From positions 218,201,837-218,265,836 of the forward strand of contig NC_061514.1 of NCBI RefSeq assembly GCF_022539505.1: a stretch of DNA of 64,000 bases. Direction: 5' to 3'. Below, piece by piece: positions 11,413 through 22,740 of the stretch; positions within the stretch are counted from its first letter, which is position 1; each line of letters opens with the position of its first letter. The translations under genes were made by a program, and so were the position numbers. This stretch comes from Lolium rigidum (lineage: Eukaryota; Streptophyta; Magnoliopsida; Poales; Poaceae). Below the pieces are notes generated by a model, which was not told the origin of the DNA, did not search any database, and was given only the letters and a program-made list of their open reading frames with translations.

Positions 11413-12952
11413 TGATAACCCACAAGTATAGGGGATCGCAACAGTCTTCCAGGGAAGTAAAACCCAAATTTATTGATTCGACACAAGGGGAGGTAAAGAA
11501 TACTTATAAGCCTTAACAACTGAGTTGTCAATTCAGCTGCACCTGGAAAAGCACTAGTAACAGGGGTGATGTGAAAGCAGCGGTAATATGAGAGCAATAG
11601 TAACAGTAACACAGCAGCAGTAACAGTAACACAGAGGCAATGGCACCAGAAAATAGTTGATACTACTTCCAATGACATGTAGAACGAGTATATGATGATG
11701 AGAGATGGACCGGGGTTCCCAGCTATCTTCACTAGTGGTAACTCTCCAATAACAAGTGTCAAGTGTTGGGTGAACAAATTACAGTTGGGCAATTGACAGG
11801 ATTGAAATAGCATTAAGACAGAACATCAAGATTATTAATCATGTAGGCATGTTTTCCATATATAGTCATACGTGCTCGCAATGAGAAACTTGTACAACAT
11901 CTTTTGTCCTACCAGCCGGTGGCAGTCGGGCCTCAAGGGAATCTACTGGCTATTAAGGTACTCCTTTTAATAGAGCACCGGAGAAAAGCATTAACACTGG
12001 GTGAAAACATGTGATCCTCATATCTAAGCCTTCCCCTCCAGTTATCCCAGTTGTTGTCACTCTGGGGCCTCGAGTTCCGGACATAGACATGTGCAAACAA
12101 CTTGTAGATACAATCTAAGCAATAAGTATAGAGCTTAAATCTAAGATCATGCCACTCGTGCACTAGTGACAAGCATTAAACACAACAAGATTGCAGCAAC
12201 AATAACTTCACAAACTTTATCGATAGACTAATCATAATATAACAATCCATCAGATCCCAACAAACACAATACCGATTACATCAGATGAATCTCAATCATG
12301 TAAGGCAGCTCATGAGATCATTGTATTGAAGTACATGGGAGAGAGAGAGTACCAACTAGCTACTGCTAGAACCCGTAGTCCATGGGGGAACTACTCACGG
12401 AGCATGATGGAGGCGGTGGCGTCGATGGAGATGGCTTCCGGGGGCACTTCCCCATCCCGGCGGCGTGCCGGAACAGAGACTTTTGTCCCCCGAAACGGAG
12501 TTTCGCGATGGAGGCGGCGCCCCTGGAGTCTTTCTGGAGTTTCGTCAATTGGTATCGAGGTTTTAGGTCGCGAGGGACTTTATAGGCGAAGAGGCGGAGT
12601 CGGAGGGGCCATGGGGCCCCATCCCCAGAGGCTGGCGCGGCCAGGGGGCCACCCGCGCCGCCATATGGTGTGGGTACCCTGCTGCCCGCCTCCGACTCTC
12701 CTTCGGTGTTCTGGAACCTCCCGGGGAAAATAAGATATTTGGTCTTTGTTTCGTCGAGTTCCGAGAATATTCCCCGAACAGCCTTTCTGGAACCAAAAAC
12801 AACAGAAAACAGGAACTGGCACTTCGGCATCTTGTTAATAGGTTAGTTCCGGAAAATGCATGAAATCATTATAAAGTGTGAGCAAAACATGTAGGTATTG
12901 TCATAAACTAGCATGGAACATCAGAAATTATAGATACGTTGGAGACGTATCA
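11413..12952 (-). repeat. 5' LTR of element C, complete (1540 bp)
   Basis: On the plus strand it starts TGATAACCCACAAG and ends GACGTATCA, so the ends form the short inverted repeat TGATA/TATCA. The primer-binding site lies just to its left, which fixes a minus orientation. Its right 600 bp match the truncated copy at 6728-7324 with few differences. To its right, at 12953, it abuts the RNase H coding region of element B, so C most likely inserted into B; the matching TSD would be outside the window. Confidence 0.88.
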
Positions 12953-14347
12953 CAATGTAAAGGCCTTTGACCGTCTGACGATTCGTCTTGCTTCTACCGG
13001 GTCCTCTGGTAACTCCTGCTTCGTCAGGTATGCTAGGAATGGTTTGGTCCACAGTGGTTCGAGGAGGAGGACCTGTTCCGCAGATCGAGGTGGAGATCCT
13101 TCTGCAGCCTGGTGCGGGTTTGCCTCCGATTCATCAGCCGATGATTTCGAAGGTGCCGATGCTTTCTCCTTTATCGATCGTTGAGTGTTAACTTCGTAAA
13201 ACACTCCATCTGGGATGGGGGAGCACATGGATCCGATATTTTCCAGAGTATCGGCCTCCTCGTTGCTGGCTCTGCCGATATGCTTAAGTTCGCACCCTTC
13301 GAATTTGGCTTCCATGTTTTGGTACAACTGTCGGTAGGCGATCATGTTGTCGCTGACCGCGTCGCATAAATTCATCGACTGTTGTACCACCAGGTTCGAG
13401 TCTCCATAAATTTCCAGGCGAGTTGCTCCACATGCCTTTGCCATCTTCATTCCGTGCAACAGTGCTTCGTATTCTGATTCATTATTTGTCGGCAGGGAGA
13501 AATTCATACGTAGTATGTACTTCATCTTGTCTGCTTGTGGCGATATTAGTATCACTCCTGCTCCTGCACCTGTGCTCCGTTTGGACCCGTCGAAGTACAT
13601 TGTCCATGAACCCGACATGTCGGGTGCTGCCGGTGTTTGTGACTGGATCCAGTCGGCCACAAAATCTGGGAGGATTTGGGATTTTATCGCCGTTCGGTTG
13701 ACGTAAGTTATGTCGTGTGGCGCTATCTCGATGGCCCATTGGGACACTCGACCCGTGGCCTCCGGGTTAGTGATTATATTCTTCAGTGGTGCCTCGCTTA
13801 CGATGATGATCGGGTGTTCCGTAAAATAATGCCGTAGCTTGCGAGCTATTCTCCATACTGCATAGGCCAGCTTTTGGTGATGAGGATATCTCTGTTTCGC
13901 AGGTGTGAGCACTTCACTGAGGTAGTAAACGGGTCTTTGCACGCCGTGGACTCTCCCTGCTTCTTCTCGCTCGACAACCAAGACGCTGCTGAAGACTTGC
14001 ACCATTGCTGCTATGTACATAAGCAGTGTTTCCTTCTCGTGCGGAGTTACAAGTACTGGGGATGTGGATAAGATTTTTTTCAGATTATCGAAAGACTCTT
14101 GTGCCTCATTTGTCCACTCGAATTTTTCTGACTTTTTCATTAGGCTATAGAAGGGCAAAGCTTTCTCTGCTAGCTTGGCGATGAATCTGCTGAGCGCTGT
14201 CAGTCGTCCTGCCAGTTGCTGCACTTGGTGCAGATTCTTTGGTGGCTCCATATCAAGAATAGCTTGATCTTCAAGGGATTGGCTTCTATTCCTCTGGCTG
14301 AGATAAAGTACCCGAGTACTTGTCCTCCTGGCACCCCGAAGAAACAC
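12953..14347 (-). pseudogene. B pol: RT C-terminus and two RNase H domains (Tat-type Gypsy)
   Basis: Minus-strand frame of ~465 codons. The N-terminal part covers the end of RT and the first, retroviral-like RNase H (FYSLMKKSEKFEW, then YPHHQKLAYAV). It is followed by a second RNase H with the motif MYFDGSKRSTGAGAG, the glutamate in NNESEYEALLHGM, IYGDSNLVVQQ, and RASNEEADTL near the end. A second, archaeal-type RNase H after the first is characteristic of the Tat lineage (Ogre/Retand group). The frame runs straight into the LTR of C at 12952, so the integrase is missing here and its stop codon comes from the inserted element. It overlaps the preceding RT fragment in another frame, which indicates a frameshift near 14,250. 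Confidence 0.85.
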
Positions 14348-14502
14348 TTCTTCGGGTTCAACTTGATTTTATACTTGTCAAGGTTGTCAAAGGTTTCCCG
14401 TAAATCGTCGATGAGAGTGGCGGCGTGCTTCGTCTTTACCACAATGTCATCAATGTAAACTTCGATATTCCTCCCGATCTGTTTTCCGAGACAAGCTTGC
14501 AT
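14200..14502 (-). pseudogene. B pol: RT catalytic segment (YIDD)
   Basis: This frame holds the RT active-site motif VYIDDIVVKTK, followed by the thumb region KINLNPKKCFFGVPGGQ-like sequence and VLGYFISARGIEANP. Upstream it is separated from the RT N-terminal segment by an in-frame TGA near 14520 in the fingers/palm motif that normally reads GLKNAGATYQR. Downstream the frame shifts into the 12953-14347 frame. The RT is therefore inactive in this copy. Confidence 0.85.
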
Positions 14503-14619
14503 GCACCGTTGATAAGTTGCTCATGCATTTTTCAACCCGAAGGTCATGACGTTGTAGCAGAAAACGCCGTGTGGGGTGATGAACGCGGTTAACTCCTGGT
14601 CTTCCTTCTTGAGCTTGAT

Positions 14620-15036
14620 CTAGTTATACCTGGAGTATGCGTCGAGAAAGGAGAGACGGTCACATCCGGCTGTGGAGTCGACTATCTGATCAATACGAGG
14701 CAGTGGGAAGTGATCCTTTGGGCAATGTTTGTTGAGACTAGTGTAATCGATACACATGCGAAGAGCGGTTGTATCTTTCTTTGGCACCATGACGGGATTG
14801 GCCACCCACTCGGCTTCTTTGAGCTCCCGAATGAATCCTGCCTTACGGAGCCGACTGACTTCTTCGCCGATTGCTTTTCTCATCGGCTCAGAAAATCGGT
14901 GCATCGACTGTTGTACTGGTTTGGCTTTTGGGTCAACATTGAGGGCGTGCTCAGCGAGTTCCCTGGGGATACCTGGCATGTCGGATGGTTCCCATGCAAA
15001 TATCTCCCAGCGCTCACGGAGGAACTCGATGAGCAC
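14620..15036 (-). pseudogene. B pol: RT N-terminal segment
   Basis: The frame contains FAWEPSDMPGIPRELAEH, then KKDTTALRMCIDYTSLNKH, PKDHFPLPRIDQIVD and DRLSFLDAYSRYN, the standard fingers and palm motifs of Ty3/Gypsy RT including the first catalytic Asp. It stops at a TAG directly after SRYN, where related proteins have Gln (CAG), so this is a C-to-T nonsense change. It is continuous in sense with the fragments on either side and belongs to element B. Confidence 0.85.
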
Positions 15037-15146
15037 GCCTTCCTATGCGACAGTAAGGTCTGCCGATGTATTGACCGTTTTCTTCGGGTCAGAAGGGTGC
15101 ACCTGCTGCTTCTTTGCTTCTTTTGCGACGTCAAACTCGTCGGATC

Positions 15147-16046
15147 TTACGTTTCGATTGTCGGCTGGTGGCTTCGCGTGGTCCGTGATGGCGTCGATTG
15201 CGTTAAGTTCTTCCTTATTCCGAATTTCGAGGCGATCTTTTGGAAATCTCTATCACAGTTGTCTGAACGGGAGAAGCTTCCATGGATGGTTATTGATGTC
15301 CCATTATTGCCTGGCATCTTCAGTTTCAAGTACGCGTAATGGGGTACAACCATAAATTTAGCGAACGCAGGCCTGCCGAGGATGGCGTGGTACTGAGATT
15401 CCCAGTCAACTACTTCAAACTCGATTTTCTCCTTCCTGAAATTGCTAGGCGTGCCGAAGACTACATCCAGCGATATTTTTCCGAGGGAATAAGCGGGTCG
15501 AGTCGGTATGATGCCGTGGAATCCTGTGTCGGACTCTCTTAGCATGTCGACTGTTAGGCCCATTGCTCTCATCGTGCTGGCAAATAACAGATTCAGGCCA
15601 CTTCCTCGATCCATGAAGACTTTGCTCATATTGTATCCTCCGATCTGTGCTTCAAGGACAAGGGCTGCATGACCAGGCCTTGGGACGGCCTTCGGGTGAT
15701 CTGCCTTACTGAAGGAGATGCTCTGATCTGACCAGTCGACGAATTCGGGTGTATCGACCATGGCAACTTCCGCATACTTCACTTCTCGTGAGAACTTCTT
15801 GATTTCCCTCTTTGAAAAGCTGGTTTTATGGATCATGCTGACCTGCCCGCGTGGTTCTGGAAACACCTCGGTTGGTACGTACTTGTCTCCTCCTACTGGC
15901 ATGTACGGCTCTGGCACATATGGCTCTGGCGGGTAACTGTAAGATCCTACCCTTCTCTCCATTGTATGAACTCTTGCTATGGCCTCGGCCCTGAGGTCGT
16001 CGCAGGAGTGCCGAATTTCAAGGAACTGCCGACAATTTCTTAACAA
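15147..16046 (-). pseudogene. B pol: aspartic protease region
   Basis: About 300 codons on the minus strand. The protease motif reads KVFMDRGSGLNLLF, where related Tat-type elements have DGGSS; Gly-to-Arg beside the catalytic Asp probably disables it. The following LGKISLDVVFGT, NFRKEKIEFEVVDW and YHAILGRPAFAKFM blocks are typical of this clade and closely parallel element F at 55770-56220. The N-terminal ~120 residues are linker or gag remnant. The frame ends before the RT segment, separated by a stop-containing stretch. Confidence 0.85.
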
Positions 16047-16626
16047 GTGGCTAGATTTTTCATGACCATCCTTTGGATTGATGTAAGAGTGCAGATAACA
16101 TGGTGCCTCGAGCTGCTCCGTGGCCGATAGATAAGGTGCGCGAGAGTGGCCCTTGCTTGATTGTGTGTTGTGGCATCTTCGTTCGTACTAATGAGGGTGA
16201 GTTATGATTCGCTCTTCCTCTTCATGGCGCGAGTCCCTTCGTCTCTTCCTTTGCTCCGCCATGGCGTTGAAGCTGCCTCGGCAGCCTTCTTGCGTGCTTC
16301 TGGATGGGATCGCCGTGGTTGCTGCTGGAGTGATACCTTCTGGAGCTGAAATCCTTGGGCTCGATGTATTTGATCTAGGGAGGCGAAGAAACCCTCCGGA
16401 GTCAACGATGAAGTGAACACCACCGAAAGTAGTATCCATGTTGCCGCGCTATTCTGCAGAGATCAAGCGTGACGCCTCGATGTGTGGCACGAACTCGAAG
16501 GACCCGCAACGGACTGAATCTTTCGGATCCGACGGTGTTGGTGACTCGAGCACAAACGCTGCAGATGTGACTGGGACTGCTGATGACATGCCTTGTGACG
16601 ATAGGCTTCCCACAGACGGCGCCAAT
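16047..16626 (-). mobile_element. B leader with internally deleted gag
   Basis: Only ~580 bp separate the primer-binding site (16609-16625, minus TTGGCGCCGTCTGTGGG) from the protease region, whereas the related element F has ~2.5 kb of gag in the same place. Short frames here, for example minus 16188-16439, show no gag core. I infer an internal deletion of most of gag. Confidence 0.7.
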
Positions 16627-17169
16627 TGTCGAGGGTACTCCTCGGCAATGCCCTCCGATTGGGGCTTAGGGTTGATGGAATCCTATAGGCTGACACGTGA
16701 CATCGGTGAACAGACAAGCGGGGAGAGCAATTTACCCAGGTTCGGGGCCCTCGATGAGGTAAAACCCTTACGTCCTGCCTGTCTGATCTTGATTATGAGA
16801 ATATTGGTTTACAATGGGATGCCGAAGGTTTCGGCTGTGATCTCGTCGAGAGGCTAAGCGCTACGACGACCTAGCTCTAGACTTCTTGTGGCTAAAATTG
16901 CTATGATTGATTCCGTCCCTTGGCAGCCCCTCTCCTGGCCTTTATATAGGAGGCCAGGTCTCAAGCGATCTGCCCGGTTACGACTAGGTTTAAAAAAGAC
17001 CTAACTCTATACTTTCCTTGTTCGGCTCCTCTCTGTCTTTTTCTTCAAGGAGCCTTCTCCAGCACCGTCCTAGTGGCCCGCCTTGCCATCGGTTATCTTC
17101 ATGGGCCTCCAGTTGGGTCGCACAGGATAGGGCAATGTCAGTTACCCGAAGGGTAATGCCCACGTCACA
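16627..17169 (-). repeat. 5' LTR of Gypsy element B (~543 bp)
   Basis: The plus strand starts TGTCGAGGGTACTCC, directly next to the primer site, and ends near GGGCATTACCC on the minus strand with TGTGACG or TGACG as the first bases, so the right edge is uncertain by 2-3 bp. A minus-strand TATA box (CCTATATAAAGG) lies at 16941-16948 in the same context as in the F LTR (CTCCTATATAAAGG). To the right the sequence becomes CACTA subterminal repeat. Confidence 0.8.
16941..16948 (-). promoter_or_regulatory. TATA box of the B LTR
   Basis: The minus strand reads TATATAAA within CCTCCTATATAAAGGCC, about 225 bp into the LTR. The same core and flanks are seen in the LTR of F at 53015. Confidence 0.7.
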
Positions 17170-17346
17170 GCACAAGATCGAAACAAAAAGGCAAGTGAGC
17201 AAATATCAGGTGCCAAAATAACTCCAAGAAACGAAACTTGATTGCACATAGAGGATGACATGTTGGTCCCATTTTGCAGCAGCGGTCTCAATGTTTCCAA
17301 GGCAATACGGGATCAAAAGAAAAAGGAACTAGCCAGAAATCAGGGG
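17170..17346 (-). mobile_element. CACTA element H, subterminal repeat fragment left of A
   Basis: The stretch contains GATCGAAACAAAAAGGCAAG, CAAATATCAGGTGCCAAAA and AGAGGATGACATG, the reverse complement of the ~135-bp units at 37.6-40.4 kb. It is the left half of a CACTA end split by element A: the target duplication AGGGG is at 17342-17346 and again at 34979-34983. To the left it is cut by the LTR of B. Confidence 0.8.
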
Positions 17347-17929
17347 TGAATGTACTAGGACGTCGCCTAGAGGGAGGGCGGTGAATAGGCGGTGTATAAA
17401 AACTTCTACTTGAGAGCTAAACTAGGCGGAATAAAACTACACATGTGTTTACTAGTTTAGCTCAAAGCCTATCAACAAGGGGTTGGCCTAAGAGCACCAA
17501 CAACCTATGATAACATGATGAGCAACAAGGTGATAACAAGATAGGTATAGCATCAAGCATGATAGATATCACAATGTAAAGTGCATAGGTAAAGGAGCTT
17601 GGGTTGAGAAGTAACCGGTGCACGAGGAGACGACGATGTATCCCGAAGTTCACACCCAAGGGTGCTACGTCTCCGTTGGAGCGGTGTGGAGGCACGAGGC
17701 ACTTCAATAAGCCACTAGGGCCACCGTATGCTCCTCGAGCCTTTCCTCCAAGAAGGAAAGCCTCAATCCACTAAGGGGCCCTTGAGGGTGCTCACCGAAC
17801 CCGTACAAGCTTTGTCAAACTCCCAAGTATCAAGCTTGAGGCAACTCCACAACACGGAGGCTCTCAAGTACAAGGCCACAAGAGGCTACAACACGCCACA
17901 CCGGCAACAAAGCCACTAAGACACCAACG

Positions 17930-18100
17930 CGCCACAACCGGCTCCAAAACCACAAAGGCTAACGCACTCCACAAAGGCAACAACGCCACAAAGGCTACAA
18001 CGCCACAAAGACGACAAGGCCACAAAGGCTAGAAGGCCACAAAGGCTAGAACACCACAAAGGCAACAAGGCCACTAAGGCAACAACACCACTAAGGTCAA
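17930..18100. repeat. Minisatellite in the A LTR
   Basis: About ten imperfect copies of a 15-17-bp unit, CCACAAAGGCTA-CAACG. The same array is at about 33,105-33,275 in the other LTR. The frames it opens are repeats of the unit and not proteins. Confidence 0.8.
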
Positions 18101-18540
18101 CATGCCCTCTACGAGACCAAAACCCCGGAGAGAACCCAAACCGATGCACCTAATGCAATGGCTAAGAACACCACTAAGATGCCCAAGTTCTTCTCTCCCA
18201 AATTCCAACAAAGCTACAAAAGCTATTGGGGGAATAAGGGAGGAAGAACAAATATGTGGGGAAACACCAAATAACTCCAAGACCTAGATCTAGCAAGATC
18301 CCCTCACTTGGAGAGGGATTCAATTGGTGAAGCTCTAGATCTAGGTCTCCTCTCTCCTTTCCCTCAAAAATATGCAAGAAATAGTGGAGGGATCAAGAGG
18401 AGGAAGAATCAACTCAAGGTCAACAATGGAGGAGAGAGAATGGAGGGGAAGAAGTGTTTGGGTCAGAGGTGGAAGAGAGGTATAAGTAGGGGGCCCAAAA
18501 TATAGCTGTTGGAGGCAGAAAAACGGTCAGATTCGCGCCC

Positions 18541-18660
18541 GAGCGGTACTATCGCTTGTCAAAGCGGTACTACCGCTCGCGCGCGATCTGTGCAGAAAAC
18601 AGGTGAAAAACGGCCCGAACCGGTAGTACCGCTGTGCAATGCGGTACTACCGCTTGTGCA
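18541..18660. promoter_or_regulatory. Cluster of GGTA-TACC palindromes in the A 3' LTR
   Basis: Four near-copies of GCGGTASTACCGC occur at about 18,544, 18,569, 18,619 and 18,637, with more diverged GGTACC versions at 19,089-19,195. The cluster is repeated at 33,717-33,830 and 34,265-34,375. Palindrome arrays in LTRs are a known feature of Sireviruses, where they are thought to be cis-acting. Confidence 0.7.
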
Positions 18661-19938
18661 AAAAATCCAAGCAGATCTGAACATGCATGCAGGAGAGAGA
18701 TGGGAAAACAACAGTAGCAGGCAGCAGCACGAATCAGAGCAGAGCAGCAGCAGGCCACGCAGCGGCAGCATGCAATAATGGAGGCGTGGGCGGGAGCAGC
18801 ATGCGTGGGGCCGCGCGGAGCCAGCATCTCCCGATCGAGGACAGCGAGCAGGTCAACGCCCGCAGCGAGCAGCGCTCGAGCTGCGGGAGCCATCGGGCGA
18901 GCTAGCGCGTGGCCTGGCGAGGTGGAGGTGGGTTGCGCGGTGCGGGAGCGGAGTGGAGCGGGCCGGCGGCTGCCCAAGGCGGGGACGGCCCAGTGCGGGA
19001 GGAGGCCGCAGCGGCGTGGGTGGGCCGGACTGGTGGGCGAGGCCCACGCGCGGGAGAAGACGTGAAGGCTGAAAAAAATAAGTGGGCCAGCGGTAGTACC
19101 GGGCCCGGTACCGGCCTGGTACCGGTATGCTCTCTGTGAGAAAAAACGCATGTGCGGTAGCTAGGCAGGTACCGCTCGCGGTTGTACCGGCCGGCCCAAT
19201 ACTTCTTTTTCTTTTCTTTTCCAAAAACGAGGCAACCGTAAAAACCATAACTTGAGCTAGGAAAGTCCAAATGAGGTGAAACCAATTTTGCCGGAAAGAG
19301 GGCGACAAGAGCTACCTCTACACAAGGTGAAAACATGGAAAAGAGAGAATGATGATTTTCTCATGGTCACAGAGGTGTAACCTCTCAATACGGTATATCG
19401 GGAAAATCATCACCCTCGCATATGCAACATGCGATGCATCCGGAATCCGTTTCCGATGAGCTAGAGCTTGTCATGAGAATGAACACAAGATCTAACCCAT
19501 CTCATGGATAAGAACCAAGAACAAACAAGAAACACGATGCAATGCATGCAAGGTTTGAGCTCTCTCCGATGATGCGACCTACTATCCTATCGAGCATAAA
19601 CCTTATCCTTGCGCGTCTTCATCCTCTTCATCATTGTACAAGCCACCTTCTTCCTCCAACATATACGCCACCGTATCCATCCATCTTGTATGCACGCCAC
19701 CGTCTTCATCCATCTTCTACGTCGTCTTCTCTCTTCATCTTCAACACCGTCTTCATCTCTCTTCGACACCATCTTCATCGGTCTTCTTCATCGTACTCAA
19801 TCTTCTCCATCTTGCAACCTTGAAACCAACACTTGGCTATGGACTTTACCTAAGATATATTCTCAATGCAACCGTTAGTCCATAGGGATTATCATCAATT
19901 ACCAAAACCACACATGGGGTAATGGACATGTTCTTTCA

Positions 19939-19952
19939 ATCTCCCCCATTTT
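19939..19952 (-). other. Polypurine tract of element A
   Basis: The minus strand AAAATGGGGGAGAT directly precedes the 3' LTR start (TGAAAGAACATG). It fits the plus-strand primer site of an LTR retrotransposon. Confidence 0.8.
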
Positions 19953-22112
19953 GGTAATTGATGACAATCTCTTCGAGAGGGTTTAGATATGGAATTTAGC
20001 GAACAACCCAAGTTGAATATTTAGAACAAACTCCCCCATAATATATGCATGTGTGAATGAACTTGAATTTCATTGCATATACCGGCAATTAAAGCCTAGC
20101 GGAGTATCCTCTAAATATTCAACCATGCAAAGCAACAAATGCAAGGCATGAAAGGCAAATGCTTAAGAACCAACAAAAGAAATTCCCTTAAACCCTCCAA
20201 ACTTCTCCCCCATTGACATCGATTGCCGAAATGGGTGAAAGGTTTAGAAGGCCAATATAGTGAGCGTTCCTCCATAAGTTGTGCATTTCTCATAATTGTG
20301 AGTGAAATCAAATGCACATATTCAATGACGAATATTCGGAGGAAATCAAACTATATTGAGGATCAAAGATTGCAAGAGGATATGAAGGTGAGAAGGCTTC
20401 GACAAATGAAGCAAGCAATCCAATGACCCAAAAAGAAACACAAGCTTAATAATAGGCAAGTAAAAACGAAGCTTGTGTCAAAAACAAGTATGAGTGCGTG
20501 AAGATGCAAATAGGATAAAATGAGCACTAAAAAAAATTCTTTGTGGAGCCACCAAAGAGATGAACAAGAGTAAAGGAATGGACTCCAACAAAGATGGATA
20601 TCAAAAGATATGTACTATCTCTCATGTATATAAGTTTCTCTAAGTGGGCAACATCACGAAGATATTTATCCACAAAGAAACATGCACACACAAGATAGGT
20701 ACGAGAGAAGAAAAGCAAGATATCCAAGGTGACGTAACACAATATACGAATGAGACATTTGCTTTATAGCACGGCCAATGGCTCATATTTATCTCATTGT
20801 ACATTGAACAACTTCAACCAAAAACACCTCAAAGACATCACAAGAATCACCAAGAGAAGGAGATAGTTGAGATGCTTTGACAGAGGCAAAAAAGTTCAAC
20901 AAATGAACTAAAACACAACGAGCAAGATGATATACAAGATATACATGCTCAAGGACTTATCTCATTTAAGAATCTAAACCAAATAGAAAGTAATGAGATA
21001 ACCAACTCCCAAAGAAAGCAAGGTTCCAAATAAACCAAACCCTCAACGCTTTTCATGATGGCACAAAAGTACCGAAAAGAAAAGGTTTGTCTTCCAAGGT
21101 CAAATTCTTGAAACAAGGGAGTGTTATAGCAAACATAGGAGAGCTCCCCCAAAATTAGTGCACCATTTAGGATTTTGCGTTTGAATACAAAATGCACAAA
21201 TGCGGGATCATCGCTCAACCATTGTTTATCAAAACACTAACAAGGTTCAAGTGAAAAGAGAAGATACATAAGAAGCAAGGAAGACACATGGGAGTCTAAC
21301 CCACAAGGACAATTCTTGGCAAGAAATGAAGCAAATGAGCATATGAGCCAAGTGTGAGGATGATCCGGAACAATACCACACAATTTATTACCAATTGTCC
21401 AAGGACAAGAGGTATATAGGAAATACTTCCATATGGTACTTTGTGAGTATTTCCAAGATCATCTTCACAACTAAGAAAGCATTTGGTAAAGTGGGATTTG
21501 TTTGAGCACACATGTCACATAGGAACAAGATAATCTATAATATCAATTCTATGTGACACAACCTCAAGTGTTCACATTTTCTAGGCTTGTAAGATGCACA
21601 AAGCATAATACTCCCCCATAATGTGATAAAGACATTTTTCGTGCAAGAGGCAAATAAGAACCAAATGAGATAATTAATGGACATTATAGAATTTTAATTC
21701 ATCATGTCGCACATTCTAGGATTGTGAAATGCACAAAGCATATCACTCCCCCAAAATGGGATAGTCCAATAATTTCTCACATGAGCCAACAACTAAGATA
21801 TCAATAAGATGCAATAGGCTCAACAAAGAACAATTGTACATGATGTGCCACCCAACATATATAAGCATGGAAGCAAGATAAGCAAGTAGGAAGCACAACA
21901 TACACAACCACATGCAAGGTACAAAACCAACACATGTAAAAGGGGAGCGAGTAACTTTCAATGTAAAGGCGTTGAGAACTCGTTACTGCAAGGAGGAGCA
22001 TGGGTAAAGGATGAAAGGAATAGTACTTGACTTGAGGAAGTGAGAATGATGAAGATCCCCCAAGTCTTCATGAACTAGTCAAGCCTCCATGCCCTCCACA
22101 TGTACCTATTGA
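19939..22112 (-). mobile_element. Non-coding 3' region of element A with repeated polypurine-like tracts
   Basis: About 2.2 kb without a convincing ORF. On the minus strand, the tract AAAATGGGGGAGAT abuts the 3' LTR at 19939-19952, the expected polypurine tract. Similar GGGGGAG tracts recur at about 20,030, 20,210, 21,150, 21,612 and 21,747. Repeated polypurine signatures upstream of the 3' LTR are described for Sirevirus copia elements. No RT, RNase H or integrase motif is present, so A is non-autonomous. Confidence 0.75.
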
Positions 22113-22740
22113 TCAAATTTTGGCTTGTTGGTCCCCAACCAAGTTGGGTCCTAAGAAGTTAGTCACAATAGGCTTAGCAACCCAAATGGTTCTTTTTACG
22201 AAACCACTTTGAGTGCCAACATATTTGGCAAACACATCGCCAACCTTATCCTTATGTAGAGAATAAGCACCATGGATCAAGATAGGGTTGGATGAGTTAC
22301 CAATAATGCAAAAGGAGGAGATGTGGCCCTTCTCATGGCATATGTAGCATGTTCTTCTCTTCTCATTCTTCTCAATTGATTTCTCCACAACGGGAGCCTT
22401 GGCTTGATTCTTCTTGGGTAGCGACCTTTCTTCAAGTCGAGGTAGACCTTGAGCTTGGCCTTGAGGAACACCATGAGCTCCATCTTGAGGCTGCTTCCAT
22501 TGCTTCTTCTCGCCAAGTGGCTTCTTCTTCAAGGGGCACGATCTAACATGATGCCCTTCAATCTTGCACTTGAAGCACACAATCTTGGCGGGGTCCTTCA
22601 CATGCCCATGGCCTTTCTTCCGCTTGTGCGTGGTGGACTTGTTCTTGTCGTTGGAGTTGAATCCAAGTCCACTCTTGTCATTTGGGGATTGCTTCCCTTC
22701 ATGACCCTTTACCAAGTCCTTCTTCAAAGAAGTGACTTGG
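22113..22740 (-). pseudogene. Gag of element A, C-terminal part with two CCHC knuckles
   Basis: A minus-strand frame of just over 200 codons, rich in Lys and Gln. It carries two zinc knuckles of form CX2CX4HX4C: CFKCKIEGHHVRSC (near residues 50-63) and CYICHEKGHISSFC (near 132-145), typical of nucleocapsid segments of Gag. It is the downstream half of the ORF at 30720-32466: element N lies between them, and the frame is continuous once N and one TSD copy are discounted. The protein ends soon after, with no protease or pol fused to it. The split is a clean insertional disruption, not decay. Confidence 0.8.

Larger units (their letters stand above)
17347..19938 (-). repeat. 3' LTR of copia-type element A (2592 bp)
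   Basis: Starts TGAATGTACTAGGACGTCGCC and ends GGACATGTTCTTTCA on the plus strand, with TG...CA ends and a 5-bp target duplication AGGGG outside. It pairs with 32522-34978. It contains a 15-17-bp minisatellite (GCCACAAAGGCTACAAC-like, 17,930-18,100) and a cluster of palindromes with core GCGGTACTACCGC or GGTACC (18,541-18,660 and 19,089-19,195). Compared with the other LTR it has ~135 extra bp of CTTCATC-rich sequence near 19,580-19,715. Confidence 0.93.

Noticed and set aside
12366..12830. ORFs conserved between 6,737-7,201 and 12,366-12,830
   Set aside because: Their conservation follows from being in the two LTR copies of C. No domain and no start context supports coding.
17916..18149. 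Cys/Leu-rich ORF, also at 33,091-33,324
   Set aside because: Translation of the CCACAAAGGC minisatellite in the A LTRs.
18559..19336. Ala/Arg/Pro-rich ORFs in the A LTRs
   Set aside because: GC-rich LTR sequence with palindromes; several frames open at once on both strands, which is compositional.
19542..19885. Ser/His-rich ORFs in the A 3' LTR
   Set aside because: They come from CTTCATC-type simple repeats, part of which is deleted in the other LTR.
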